A DNA stretch of 8,912 nt from positions 1-8,912 of the forward strand of contig CAYTPC010000143.1 of NCBI GenBank assembly GCA_964439605.1, given 5' to 3'. This document shows positions 1 through 7,253 of the stretch, piece by piece; the first letter of the stretch is position 1; every line of letters begins with the position of its first letter. The DNA is from JAITWT01 sp964439605. Its GTDB lineage: Bacteria; Pseudomonadota; Gammaproteobacteria; Burkholderiales; Burkholderiaceae_C. Both the position numbers and the translations under genes were made by a program. Below the pieces are notes generated by a model. That model made no database searches. It had not been told where the DNA came from and worked only from the letters and a program-made list of their open reading frames with translations.

Positions 1-248
1 GGCGGGCAGGCCCACCTCAGGGATGAGGAGGTGGATCTGATCAACGAACGCGATCGTTCACCGCCGCGTGAGATCAACTTGACATGATCCTGCTCGAAAC
101 GAAGCTGGTGCTCGAGCCGTTGCGCGTGAGGCCTGATCCGCGCGGAGCGGTTTCCCCCAAACAGTGAACGCGACCGAAACCAAAAACTCTTGTTCTCATA
201 CAAAGTGATGAAGCCAAAGAAGCGGTCAGCTACCGTTTCCAGACTCAA
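1..248 (-). other. Region downstream of the tape measure: open minus-strand frame, unidentified, partial
   Basis: Leftward of the tape measure stop no gene is recognised. One minus-strand frame is open from a TTG at 248-246 (overlapping the tape measure stop as TTGA) to the window edge, 82 codons: LSLETVADRFFGFITLYENK, then SFWFRSRSLFGGNRSARIRP and a basic, Arg/Ser-rich remainder. The overlap is in keeping with the coupled junctions elsewhere, but there is no Shine-Dalgarno and TTG is a weak start. The stretch 130-244 looks less GC-rich than the neighbouring genes, and the translation does not resemble the minor tail proteins expected after a tape measure gene. It could be the next phage gene, a chance open frame, or non-phage DNA at a module boundary. 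I do not assign a function. Confidence 0.2.
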
Positions 249-3200
249 GTCGTGCGCGAGCGCGCCGCCTGCAGCAGTTGCAGCAATCGCGCTTCATCGC
301 GCGCGTCGATCGATGCGTGGACCTTGTTGTCGCCGGCGGCCAGTTCGACGCGCACGGTGCGTGTGGGCGCGCCGGTATCGGACAGAACCGGACGCGGCAG
401 ATTCAGGCCCACGCCAGCGCCCACGCCAAGACCGGCGGGCTGCACCAGGCCGCCGCTGGCAAAGCCCTGCACGCTGGCCAGCGCGCGGCCCGCCAAGGCT
501 TGCGCAGGCGCGGACAAGTTGTTGAGCGTCTCGAAGAAGCCCGCGCCCAGCCGCGCCACCGCATTGCGGTTCACCACGAATTCGCCGGGTGTCAGCATCG
601 CGGGGACGGTGTCGGATTTCGCCAGACCGCCGTGCGCGAGGAACTGGCCGTCCAGACTTTCCATGTAATCGATCAGATCGCGTTCGAGGTCTTTGCCCCA
701 AAGCAGCGGTTGCGCCATCGCCTGCCGCCACGTCTGTTTGATACGCTCCAAGTTCTGACGCTCGTTGCCGGTGAGCTGCTTGCGATCCATGAACTCCCCC
801 AGCGTGCGCCGATCCTCCTGCGCCTGCTTGCCGTAGTAGGTCATGGTGTTGGACTTCATGTTGAGACTGACCGAAGCACCGTAGTGCCATTGCAGCCAAC
901 TGGTGTATTCGTTCATTCCCTGCAAGCCGAGATCAATCATCTTCATCGCCTCGACCGCATCCCGGTTTTTCTTGGGTGTAATGGGTTTGGTATCTGGTGC
1001 GGCATCCTGCGGCTGGCTGCTGCCGGATGAAGCGACACGACCACCCACGGCAAAACGAGCGACGCCACGGGCCAGCGCCGCCAGACGACCGGCCCCGTAT
1101 TTCTGTACCGCCGCCTTGCGCAGCACGAAGGCTCAGGCGTCGAGCGCGCGTGGCACGCTGTCCTGATTGCCTGAACCGGGCACGGTGCCGCCGGTCATGC
1201 GCGGAAAGGCTGGCACAACCGCACCGCCGTCAGCAAAGCGCCGCACGCCGCCGACCAACCCGCCCGTGGCATTGGTTTCCACCTTCGTCACGTAGATCGT
1301 GTGCGTGCTCGACGTGCTCAGCCCGTTCAGGCTCATGATCTCGGCGCGCGCGGCATCGGCGTTGCTGTTCACGAGGTGGCGCGATTCCGTCTGAATCTGG
1401 CTGAGTGCGTTGATCTGCCGTTCGACATTGCCGATCGCCGCCTGCGCTTTTTCCGTAGTCAGCTTCAACTCGAACTGCGCGTTCTGGTCGGCATAGGTCT
1501 TGAGCCGTTCCAGCGCCTCGCGCGCCTTGCTGACATCGGCATCGACCGGCAGGGTTTTGCCTTCCTTGAGCAGTTGCTCGTATTCCTTGAGCTTCTTCTC
1601 CGCTTTCTGCAAATCGGCCTGAATCTGGAGCAGGTATTGCTTCTCGGCCAGCGCCGCATCGAGTTCGCGCAGCGTCTGATCGAAACGCGAGGTGTCGGCG
1701 TCGAGCGTGAGTTTCAAGCCCTCACGGAGCTTGGCGCTGATCTGGTCGATCTGGCTCTGCGTCTGTGCCAGCGTGTTGGCGATTTCACCGCGCGCGCTGA
1801 TTGCTTCCTGCGCCGCCGTGCGGTGTGCGCTGGCCTCGGCATCGAGGGAGCGGTTGAGAATATCCTCGGACTGGCGGATACGGTCGATGGCATCCGCCAC
1901 GCTTTGCTTGCCTTGCACGGCCTGCGTGTCGGCATCGCGCGCCTTCTGTGCGGCATCGGTGCGCAGTTGCGCCGCCTGCTGCTCCAGCGTGTTGGCCTGA
2001 TCGTATTCCTGCCGTCGCCGCGCCTCGCGCGCCTGCGCTTCCAGTTGCACGGCCTGCGTGACAGCCTGTTCGGACTGCCTGCGTGCATCTTCGCTTCGCT
2101 TGGCTTCGTTGGTCTGGCTGCTCGCCACCTGCGCCGCCATGTCCATCGCCTTCTGGGCCAGTTGGCGCGCAAGTTCCAGTTCGCCATTGGCCAGCGCCGC
2201 GCGCGCCTGTTCCTGCATTTCGGCGATCTGGCGTTTTCTATCCTCGGTGGCCTCAAACTCGCTCATGCCCTGGCGCTGGATGTCGCGGATACGTTCTTCC
2301 GTCGTCATCGACAACTGGCGCTTGGCCTGTTCGATGCGCTGGACTTCGGCCAGATGCCGGTTGGCCTCGGCATTGAGCGCGTCGATGTGCTGGCGGTATT
2401 CACCCAGCGCCTGCGCCAAGGTCTGGCGCTTGGTGGCGAGGATGTCGTTCTCGACGCGCTGCACGTTGGCCGCACGCTCGGCCTCGGTCTGGCCTTGCCG
2501 CGCCGCCGCCTCACGCCGGGCCTGCGATTCCTGATCGATCAGGCCCAAGGTTTCGGTGGTGGCCGTGCGCCGCAGCGCCGTCTGCTGGGTCAGGGCGTCG
2601 GTGAGCAGTTGGGTGGACTGCGTGATCTTCGTGGTTTCGGATTGGTACGCGCGTTCGAGTTCCGACTTTTCCTGTTCGTAGCGGTTTTTGACCGCCTGCA
2701 CCTGTTGCGTGAGACTGGCTTCGATTTGCGCGGTCAGCCCCTTGTAGGCTTCGGCCATCTTCGCGGTGGCATCATTCACAGTGGCTTGCGCCTTGCCGAC
2801 CGACTGTTCGACTTCGCCAAGACGGCCTTTCAGTCGCCATGCACCGCCTCGATGCCGCGCCCGACCGCCTCCTGCGTGCCCTGACGCACCGCTTCAAGGC
2901 GGCGGGCGATTTCCTCGGCGGCACTGGCGGCGGTGTTCATTGCGCCCTTGGCCGCATTCGCGCCCTCGCTGGCATCGGCGTACATCTGCGCGAATATCTG
3001 GTTCATCTCCGCAAGCCGCTGCTTGTGGCGTTCGGTCGCGGCAGCGATGGTGTCGGAGGTGAAGACGGCAGCAAATACCTCCCAATGAAAGCGCAGCAGT
3101 TCGATGCCTTTCATGAGCATCTCGACCATGAAGATGCCCGCCTTGCGCACGATCTCGAATTTCTCTGACAGCCACGTGCCGATCTCCCAGCCGACCAGAA

Positions 3201-4299
3201 ACGCGCCCAGCACACCGAAGGCCACGCGCAGCTTGCCGACCGTGGCGATGGCGTTGGTCAGTGACAGGTTCGCCGTCGCCCACGCCGCCGCCGTGGTGCT
3301 GGCCGCTGTCACCGCCGCAGCGCCCGCCGTCTGCCACGCGATGATGAGGGCCGGGATCAACCGGTAAATCAGCACGGCAAGGCCGACCTCGGCAATGCGC
3401 GTGAGCCACTTCATCACCGTGTCGAGGTTTTGCGCCAGCCACGTCAGCGCCTGCGCCAGCTTTTCGGTGAAGCCGGTGGATTCGTCGAGGCGGCTGACCC
3501 ACTGACCGAAAGCATTGGTCAAGCGCGTGAAGGCCTGACTCACCATGACCGGCAGCTGGGCGTATTCGCTGGCGAGTTTGTCTTTCTGGCTCATCAGCGC
3601 GTTGACCACTTCATCGGCGGTCAATCGCCCTTGCTCGGCCAGCACGCGCAAGCGCCCGATGGGCACATTCAGGCCATCGGCCAAGGCTTGGGCCAAGCGC
3701 GGGCTGGCCCCGACGATGGCGTTGAACTCCTTGCCGCGCAGACCGCCCGATGCCAACGCCTGCGAGAGTTTGGCGAGCGCCGATTGCGCCTCATCTGCCG
3801 AAGTGCCCGACAGGGCCAGCGCCTGTGAGATGCTCTCGGTCAGCGTCAGCGCGTCGCGCTGCTCGCCGCCCAGCATCCGCACGGCCTTCTGGAGTTTGCC
3901 GTACAACGTGGCGGTTTCCTGAATCGGCGCACCCATCCGCTGGGTGATGGCGAACAACTCCTTTTGCGCAACGGTGTATTCACGCTCTCCGGCGGTCACC
4001 AGTTTCAACTGCGCGGACATGGTGGCCCACGCATCGGCGATCTGGACGATCTCCTGCACCTTGCCCACGGCCCAGTTGATCGTCAGGAATGCCAGCAGTT
4101 GCGTCTTGGCCTGACTGATCTGATCGCCAAAGGCCGACATTCCGGCCTTGACCTCGGCCATCCCGGCAGCAGCCTTGTCGCCTGCGGTTTTGGCGGTGGA
4201 CGCCAAGCTACCCAGACTGCGCTCGGCATCGGTGATGGCGCGCTTGAGTCCTTCGTCCGCACCTTCCAGCGCAACGAGAACGGAAATCCGGTTGGCCAT
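245..4299 (-). pseudogene. Tail length tape measure protein, broken by a frameshift near 2833 and a TGA at 1133
   Basis: The restored gene is about 1,350 codons. Part 1 (4299 to 2830, 489 aa) starts MANRISVLVALEGADEGLKR; the tape-measure N-terminal domain is at about 85-280 (FAITQRMGAPIQETATLYGK, ALSGTSADEAQSALAKLSQA, GGLRGKEFNAIVGASPRLAQ). Hydrophobic segments are at about 304-322 and 356-372, as expected of a protein that enters the cell envelope with the DNA. It ends GRGIEAVHGD-TGA. The next frame continues at once with LKGRLGEVEQSVGKAQATVN, so one base is missing (or two extra) at about 2831-2836. Part 2 is a long coiled coil (QRVENDILATKRQTLAQALG, RQIAEMQEQARAALANGELE), then strand-helix repeats and a Gly-rich tail. 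TGA at 1133-1135 splits DSVPRALDA from AFVLRKAAVQKYG, in the same frame, where relatives have Gly (GGA to TGA). Part 3 holds LTPGEFVVNRNAV and a final DEARLLQLLQAARSRTT. The protein sets tail length and is bound by the chaperones encoded just upstream. Confidence 0.9.
1409..1717 (-). repeat. Strand-helix repeats in the tape measure protein
   Basis: Within the second part of the tape measure gene, three related units follow each other: GLKLTLDADTSRFDQTLREL, then GKTLPVDADVSKAREALERL 53 residues later, then FELKLTTEKAQAAIGNVERQ about 28 residues on. The shared pattern is a short beta strand, an Asp-Ala-Asp turn (lost in the third unit), and a helix with Leu spacing. The first two share DAD.S.....L..L. 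Such beta-alpha units are common near the C-terminal part of tape measure proteins. Divergence is too great for a recent duplication. Confidence 0.5.
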
Positions 4300-4300
4300 G

Positions 4301-4945
4301 TCAATCTACCGCGCGAATCTGTTCTTCGATGGCCGCCGTCAGGCGCGGAATTCGGCCCGCGACAATCTTCTCGACATCGAGGCGCTTTTTCAAAGTCACG
4401 CGCGGCACCAATACAGCGATGGGGATGGCCGCGCCACGTTTGAGTTTTTTGATGCCTTCGGCCTTGCGATAACGGCGCTTGAAGCCGGACAGTGCGCGGT
4501 CGTGTTCGGCGATGTTTTCAGCCATCAGCACGATATTTCCTTTGGCGTTCTTGATGAAATACGCATTGCCGCCCCGCATCAGCGCATCGACTTGTTCCTT
4601 GAAGCGTTTGCGGCCCACGCGCCCGTGCAGCGGAATCAGCATCCGGCCCGCAATCTGCCCGCCGTGCTCGTGGATGCCCGACCACGGAATGCGTGAGCCG
4701 ACGTAGAGCGCGGGCAGGCGCTCCTTGTCCTTGTCGAGTACCTTGGCGGTGAAGCCCTTGACGAAGGACTTTTTGACCACGGTCATCTGACCCGCGACAT
4801 GGCCGCGCACGTCCTGTTTGAGATCGCTGGCCTCGCTGGAAATCCCCCGTGCCACTGCCTTCTTGACCTTCTCGCGGAACGCACCGCCCCAATCGCGCAG
4901 TTGCGCTTGCGCGGCCTTGCTATCGATGCGAACGGTGATGCGCAT
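4301..4945 (-). CDS. Tail protein of the DUF6441 / gp10-like type
   Basis: A 214-aa basic protein, MRITVRIDSKAAQAQLRDWG at the start. The pattern is an N-terminal strand, a long helix (FREKVKKAVARGISSEASDL, KQDVRGHVAG), a basic middle, and the key segment IPWSGIHEHGGQIAGRMLIPLHGRVG at about 86-111, followed by AYFIKNAKGNIVLMAEN and a Lys-rich C-terminus. The 'IHEHGG.I.GRMLIPL' block resembles DUF6441 proteins and, more remotely, the 'HxxGG' loop of HK97 gp10 and lambda gpZ-type tail completion proteins. The likely role is a minor structural or tail completion protein, but no activity is proven for the family. It lies between the chaperone and the tape measure, a slot empty in lambda. It overlaps the chaperone extension by 26 nt, has a poor ribosome site, and its stop is one base before the tape measure ATG, so it is probably translated by coupling. 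No lesion was seen. Confidence 0.6.
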   Translation of the reverse strand: MRITVRIDSKAAQAQLRDWGGAFREKVKKAVARGISSEASDLKQDVRGHVAGQMTVVKKSFVKGFTAKVLDKDKERLPALYVGSRIPWSGIHEHGGQIAGRMLIPLHGRVGRKRFKEQVDALMRGGNAYFIKNAKGNIVLMAENIAEHDRALSGFKRRYRKAEGIKKLKRGAAIPIAVLVPRVTLKKRLDVEKIVAGRIPRLTAAIEEQIRAVD

Positions 4946-5530
4946 GGTCTTGGAGCCTGTCGAGGGTGTTGTCGAGATGGCGCGAGTCGCCGCGCGTGCC
5001 GATGGCGATCAGCGAGAGCAGCCGCGCATCGCGCGCGGCGTCCTCGCGTACCGTGGCGGTGGTGAAGCCGCGCAACTGCGCCAGCGTGTAGTCAAGGATG
5101 TCGGGCAGCCGGTGGCCGTGGGCGATCAGGTGCTGGACGGCATCGAACCAGCCGTGGCCCCTGTTGCTACTGCTACTGCGCTGGTTTGCGCGATCAGGCC
5201 GTTCAGGCGCGGCATCACCGTCCGGGTAAAAAAATCCGCGTTGACCTCGATCACCTTCGCGGCCAGCAGAATCGCTTCGTCGGCATCGAGTGCGTCGATC
5301 CACTCGCGCGGTTTGGCGGTGGCGATAGCAACCGCTGTCAGCAGGTCGTCGCCGCGTTCGCCAAACAATGCCAGCCAGTCGATGCGCTCACCGCCGATCT
5401 GTTGCATCACCGGCGTGATTGCCCGTAAAAAGGCGGGCATCTGCCCGACTTTGAGCGGTTTGACGGCAACGGTTTCACCGGCGAGCGTGATCTCCACGGC
5501 CTGCGGAACGAGTTTGTCCAGATCGTTCAT
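4920..5530 (-). CDS. Tail assembly chaperone, long form made by -1 ribosomal frameshift (gpGT-like)
   Basis: The first 101 residues are shared with the short form. At codons 100-101 (Phe-Phe) the ribosome meets T TTT TTT (5228-5234). After a -1 slip, translation resumes at 5228 as YPDGDAAPERPD and runs 102 codons to TAG at 4920, giving a fusion of about 203 aa. The extension contains GHGWFDAVQHLIAHGHRLPD and ILDYTLAQLRGFTTATVRED, then ARLLSLIAIGTRG, a helical T-type domain; the Y-T-L-A-Q-L-R-G pattern resembles the 'YSLRQL' helix of other T parts. It has no ATG, GTG or TTG of its own near the start of the ordered region with a ribosome site, which argues for frameshifting. Its end overlaps the next gene by 26 nt. 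Known from lambda and many tailed phages: G and GT in a fixed ratio are needed for tail assembly. Confidence 0.72.
5126..5530 (-). CDS. Tail assembly chaperone, short form (gpG-like)
   Basis: A 134-aa protein starting MNDLDKLVPQAVEITLAGET. Features are a short beta N-terminus (VEITLAGETVAVKPLKVGQM), helix PAFLRAITPVMQQIG, IDWLALFGERGDDLLTAVAIAT, then REWIDALDADEAILLAAKVIEVNADFF at about residues 75-101. This is the usual build of the small chaperone encoded just before the tape measure gene; it coats the tape measure protein and recruits tube subunits. Shine-Dalgarno AAGGA at 5541-5545, 10 nt before the ATG. After the Phe-Phe pair the zero-frame tail becomes low-complexity (SAVAVATGATAGSMPSST). 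It ends at TGA 5126, while the -1 frame becomes well ordered there. The product is therefore the unshifted form of a G/GT pair. Confidence 0.8.
   Translation of the reverse strand: MNDLDKLVPQAVEITLAGETVAVKPLKVGQMPAFLRAITPVMQQIGGERIDWLALFGERGDDLLTAVAIATAKPREWIDALDADEAILLAAKVIEVNADFFTRTVMPRLNGLIAQTSAVAVATGATAGSMPSST
5228..5234 (-). promoter_or_regulatory. Slippery heptamer T TTT TTT for -1 frameshift
   Basis: On the minus strand the zero frame reads GAT TTT TTT ACC, so the last T of GAT plus two TTT codons form a perfect X XXY YYZ heptamer; both tRNAs can re-pair fully after a -1 slip. The slip takes the ribosome from the short chaperone frame into the -1 frame, which stays open for 102 codons. 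A modest GCCG/CGGC stem with an 8-nt loop lies about 15-30 nt downstream, but no strong stimulating structure was evident by eye. Confidence 0.7.
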
Positions 5531-6279
5531 AGCTGCACGATCCTTCCGAATTGACCCAGCACCGCATCAAAGGGCTTGGTGTTGTCAGCCAGCAGCGAAC
5601 CCTCCAACTCGAACTTGTTGTAGTCGTCCGAGATGAAGGAGATTTCCTTCAACGGATCGAAGGCCGCGCGCTACAACTCGACCAGCACCTTGGCGTTGCC
5701 CTGCGCGGTGTTGATGCCTTCCAACCGCAGATACCGCTCCGGCACCGATTGCGTGAAAATGCCGATCTCTGTGGTGGTGCCGTAGGTGTAGGCGGCCTTG
5801 AATGGCGCGGTCAATCCCGTGGTGTCCAGAAACTGGACGGCACCGAAATCGGTGTCCGCCGTGTAGTGGGTGCCCAAGGTCAACGGCGTGGGTGTGCTGG
5901 ACGAGTCGGTGACCACCAGCGCCGACACCTTGGGGTGAGCGAGAAAGTAGCGGTCGCCGATCACCGGCGTGTCGCCGCCAATGGGTTCTGCAGTGACCGA
6001 ACCGCCGGTGCCGGTGATGTGGTTGCCGTAGAGGGCCAAGGCGAGGTTTTCTTTGGTGAACTCCTCGATGGTGAGATTCACGGTGGCCGATTTCTGCTTG
6101 ACCATGCGGTGATCGAGCGACCGCTGGCCGGTCTGGCTTTCGTAATGCTCCAGCACGTCAGTCTTGAGCGAGAGCTTCAACTCGGCGACGTTGCCGGGCG
6201 AGCGCACTTCGATGGGTAGGCCCGCGTCATCGCGTTTGCCGAGATAGACGCGGCCCTGGAAACTGGCATAGGTACTCAT
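5527..6279 (-). pseudogene. Tail tube protein interrupted by TAG at codon 203
   Basis: This is the major tail protein that polymerises around the tape measure to form the non-contractile tube (lambda gpV role). It starts MSTYASFQGRVYLGKRDDAG, followed by PGNVAELKLSLKTDVLEHYE, the common N-terminal pattern of this tube family, then TVNLTIEEFTKENLALALYG near residues 66-85. After GNAKVLVEL the frame meets TAG at 5671-5673, then continues RAAFDPLKEISFISDDYNKF, ELEGSLLADN and a final LGQFGRIVQL to TGA at 5527, giving 250 codons. The part after the stop is the expected C-terminal strand of the family, so the gene is full length but for one base. The expected residue is probably Tyr (TAC or TAT); this is inference. 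Shine-Dalgarno AAGGAA at 6288-6293, 8 nt before the ATG. Its true stop overlaps the chaperone ATG as ATGA. As read, the product loses 47 residues and is unlikely to make a normal tube. Confidence 0.88.
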
Positions 6280-6503
6280 GGTTTGGATTCCTTGCGGGTA
6301 GTGGTTTTGGATTCGGGCGGCTGTTTGCCGTCACCTTCCGGTGGCAGCAGGGAGGAAACAGGCTCGCGGTCGTGGCGCGCGATGCCGTTGGCGATGAGCC
6401 AGTCGGCGGTATTGCGTTCCACATCGAGCCGTTCGCCTGCGGTGAGGGGTTTGCCCGCGTGGGTGTGCGGGCGGGTCAGAACGATGGAAGTCATGGATGT
6501 CAT
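6276..6503 (-). CDS. Small phage protein, DUF7210-like
   Basis: A 75-aa protein, MTSMTSIVLTRPHTHAGKPL, then GERLDVERNTADWLIANGIA and a charged, disordered tail rich in Pro, Glu, Lys and Thr. The 'L..PHTHAGK....G..L.V....ADWLIA.GIA' pattern recurs in small proteins encoded in phage head-tail regions and now catalogued as DUF7210; no function is established. It resembles a one-strand, one-helix module that could act as a small adaptor, but that is inference. The chosen ATG at 6503 overlaps the upstream stop as ATGA; a second ATG three codons later (6494) is the alternative. The stop again overlaps the tail tube ATG as ATGA. Confidence 0.6.
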   Translation of the reverse strand: MTSMTSIVLTRPHTHAGKPLTAGERLDVERNTADWLIANGIARHDREPVSSLLPPEGDGKQPPESKTTTRKESKP

Positions 6504-6946
6504 CCGAGGGTTGAAAGGTCTTGGGCCAGCGTGCGGTAGGTGATGGCGTAGCGCGCCGGGATCGAAGCGGCGACCGCATCGGCGTCTTCCACCTCCCATT
6601 CGCAGTCCTGCTCGTGGATGCCCAGTGCCAAGCCGCCCAAGTTCACGTCCGCCATCAGCGCGGCATGGGCTGCGGTCAGCAGCCGGTCGGCTTCGGTTTC
6701 GGGAACATCGGGCGGCACGGCGCGGGCCAGCGCGACGAGGCGCAGGGTCAGCACGCGCGTCACACGGTCATTGGCGCGCTCGGTGATGGCGTCGGACTCG
6801 GGGAATACCACCAGCGCCGGAGACTGCTCCCGGCTGATAGCCACCGTGGGCGAGCGATGCAGCGTGGCTCCGAGCGAATCCGCTGATGCGCGCACAGCGT
6901 CGAGCACCGCGAGCACGATGCGCTCGCGGATCGAATGGACAGTCAT
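6500..6946 (-). CDS. Tail terminator / minor tail protein, gpU-like
   Basis: A 148-aa protein starting MTVHSIRERIVLAVLDAVRA. The layout is typical of siphophage tail terminator and completion proteins: an N-terminal amphipathic helix, a strand with ALVVFPESDAIT, a strand VLTLRLVALARAV, a helix ETEADRLLTAAHAALMADVNLGGLA and a C-terminal strand ARYAITYRTLAQDLSTLG. In lambda, gpU caps the growing tail tube and binds the head-tail interface. The start at 6946 has GAGGA at 6956-6960, 9 nt upstream, and lies 4 nt after the previous stop. The frame is open further upstream, but there it is only antiparallel shadow of the joining gene. Its stop overlaps the next ATG as ATGA. A gpZ-like role is the main alternative; function comes mainly from size, secondary-structure look and position. 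Confidence 0.65.
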   Translation of the reverse strand: MTVHSIRERIVLAVLDAVRASADSLGATLHRSPTVAISREQSPALVVFPESDAITERANDRVTRVLTLRLVALARAVPPDVPETEADRLLTAAHAALMADVNLGGLALGIHEQDCEWEVEDADAVAASIPARYAITYRTLAQDLSTLG

Positions 6947-6950
6947 CGGA

Positions 6951-7253
6951 TCAAATCCTCGCAAGTCGGACGCGCATCTCCGAGCCATCGCCAATGGCCC
7001 GGACATCGCGCACCTGATAGCGCAGGCGTTTGATCTCCACCGTGTCACGCACAGCCAGCCCCACGAACATCGATGCCGGATAGGTGATCGCGTAGTCGGT
7101 GTTGAGAGCCATGCCGTCGAGCACGGTGTCATCCGGTGCAGTGAATCCGACCCGATGGGACTTCGGTTTCGCGCCACTGGCCGGGAACCAACGGCAACTC
7201 ACCGTGAAGCCCGCCTGGGTAGCGGACTGGTACAACCGCTCGATCAGCGCCAT
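6951..7253 (-). CDS. Head-tail joining protein, gpFII-like
   Basis: A 100-aa protein starting MALIERLYQSATQAGFTV and ending GDGSEMRVRLARI. Size and place, directly after the capsid gene, match lambda gpFII (117 aa), which forms the ring that joins the filled head to the tail. The C-terminal half carries the usual pattern of this family: a short strand TDYAITYPASMF, then VGLAVRDTVEIKRLRYQVRDVRAIGDG, an OB-like small beta barrel with the R-Y-Q-V-R-D-V turn. The start was chosen because its ATG overlaps the capsid stop as TGATG; the frame runs open much further upstream, but that part is only a shadow of the capsid gene. The ribosome site is weak, so translation is probably coupled to the capsid gene. 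Confidence 0.75.
   Translation of the reverse strand: MALIERLYQSATQAGFTVSCRWFPASGAKPKSHRVGFTAPDDTVLDGMALNTDYAITYPASMFVGLAVRDTVEIKRLRYQVRDVRAIGDGSEMRVRLARI

Noticed and set aside
46..59. Short inverted repeat GAACG-CGAT-CGTTC, as a possible terminator or operator
   Set aside because: Only 5 bp of stem with no T-run on either side; expected by chance in GC-rich sequence.
79..84. Perfect TTGACA on the plus strand, as a possible -35 box
   Set aside because: The position 17 nt further has AAGCTG, not a -10 element, and no supported plus-strand gene follows.
1301..2884. A 527-codon open frame on the plus strand
   Set aside because: It lies exactly antisense to the tape measure coiled coil. Its Leu/Arg/Gly-rich translation is the complement of Gln/Ala/Glu codons in a GC-rich gene, and no family is recognisable.
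5156..5162. A GGG GCC at the end of the chaperone overlap, as the frameshift site
   Set aside because: After a -1 slip the second codon would mispair in the middle position, whereas the upstream T TTT TTT allows full re-pairing of both tRNAs.
6947..7177. N-terminal extension of the gpU-like gene to 7177
   Set aside because: The extra 77 residues are Arg/Cys/Ser-rich shadow of the joining gene; the ATG at 6946 has a proper ribosome site and fits the family length.
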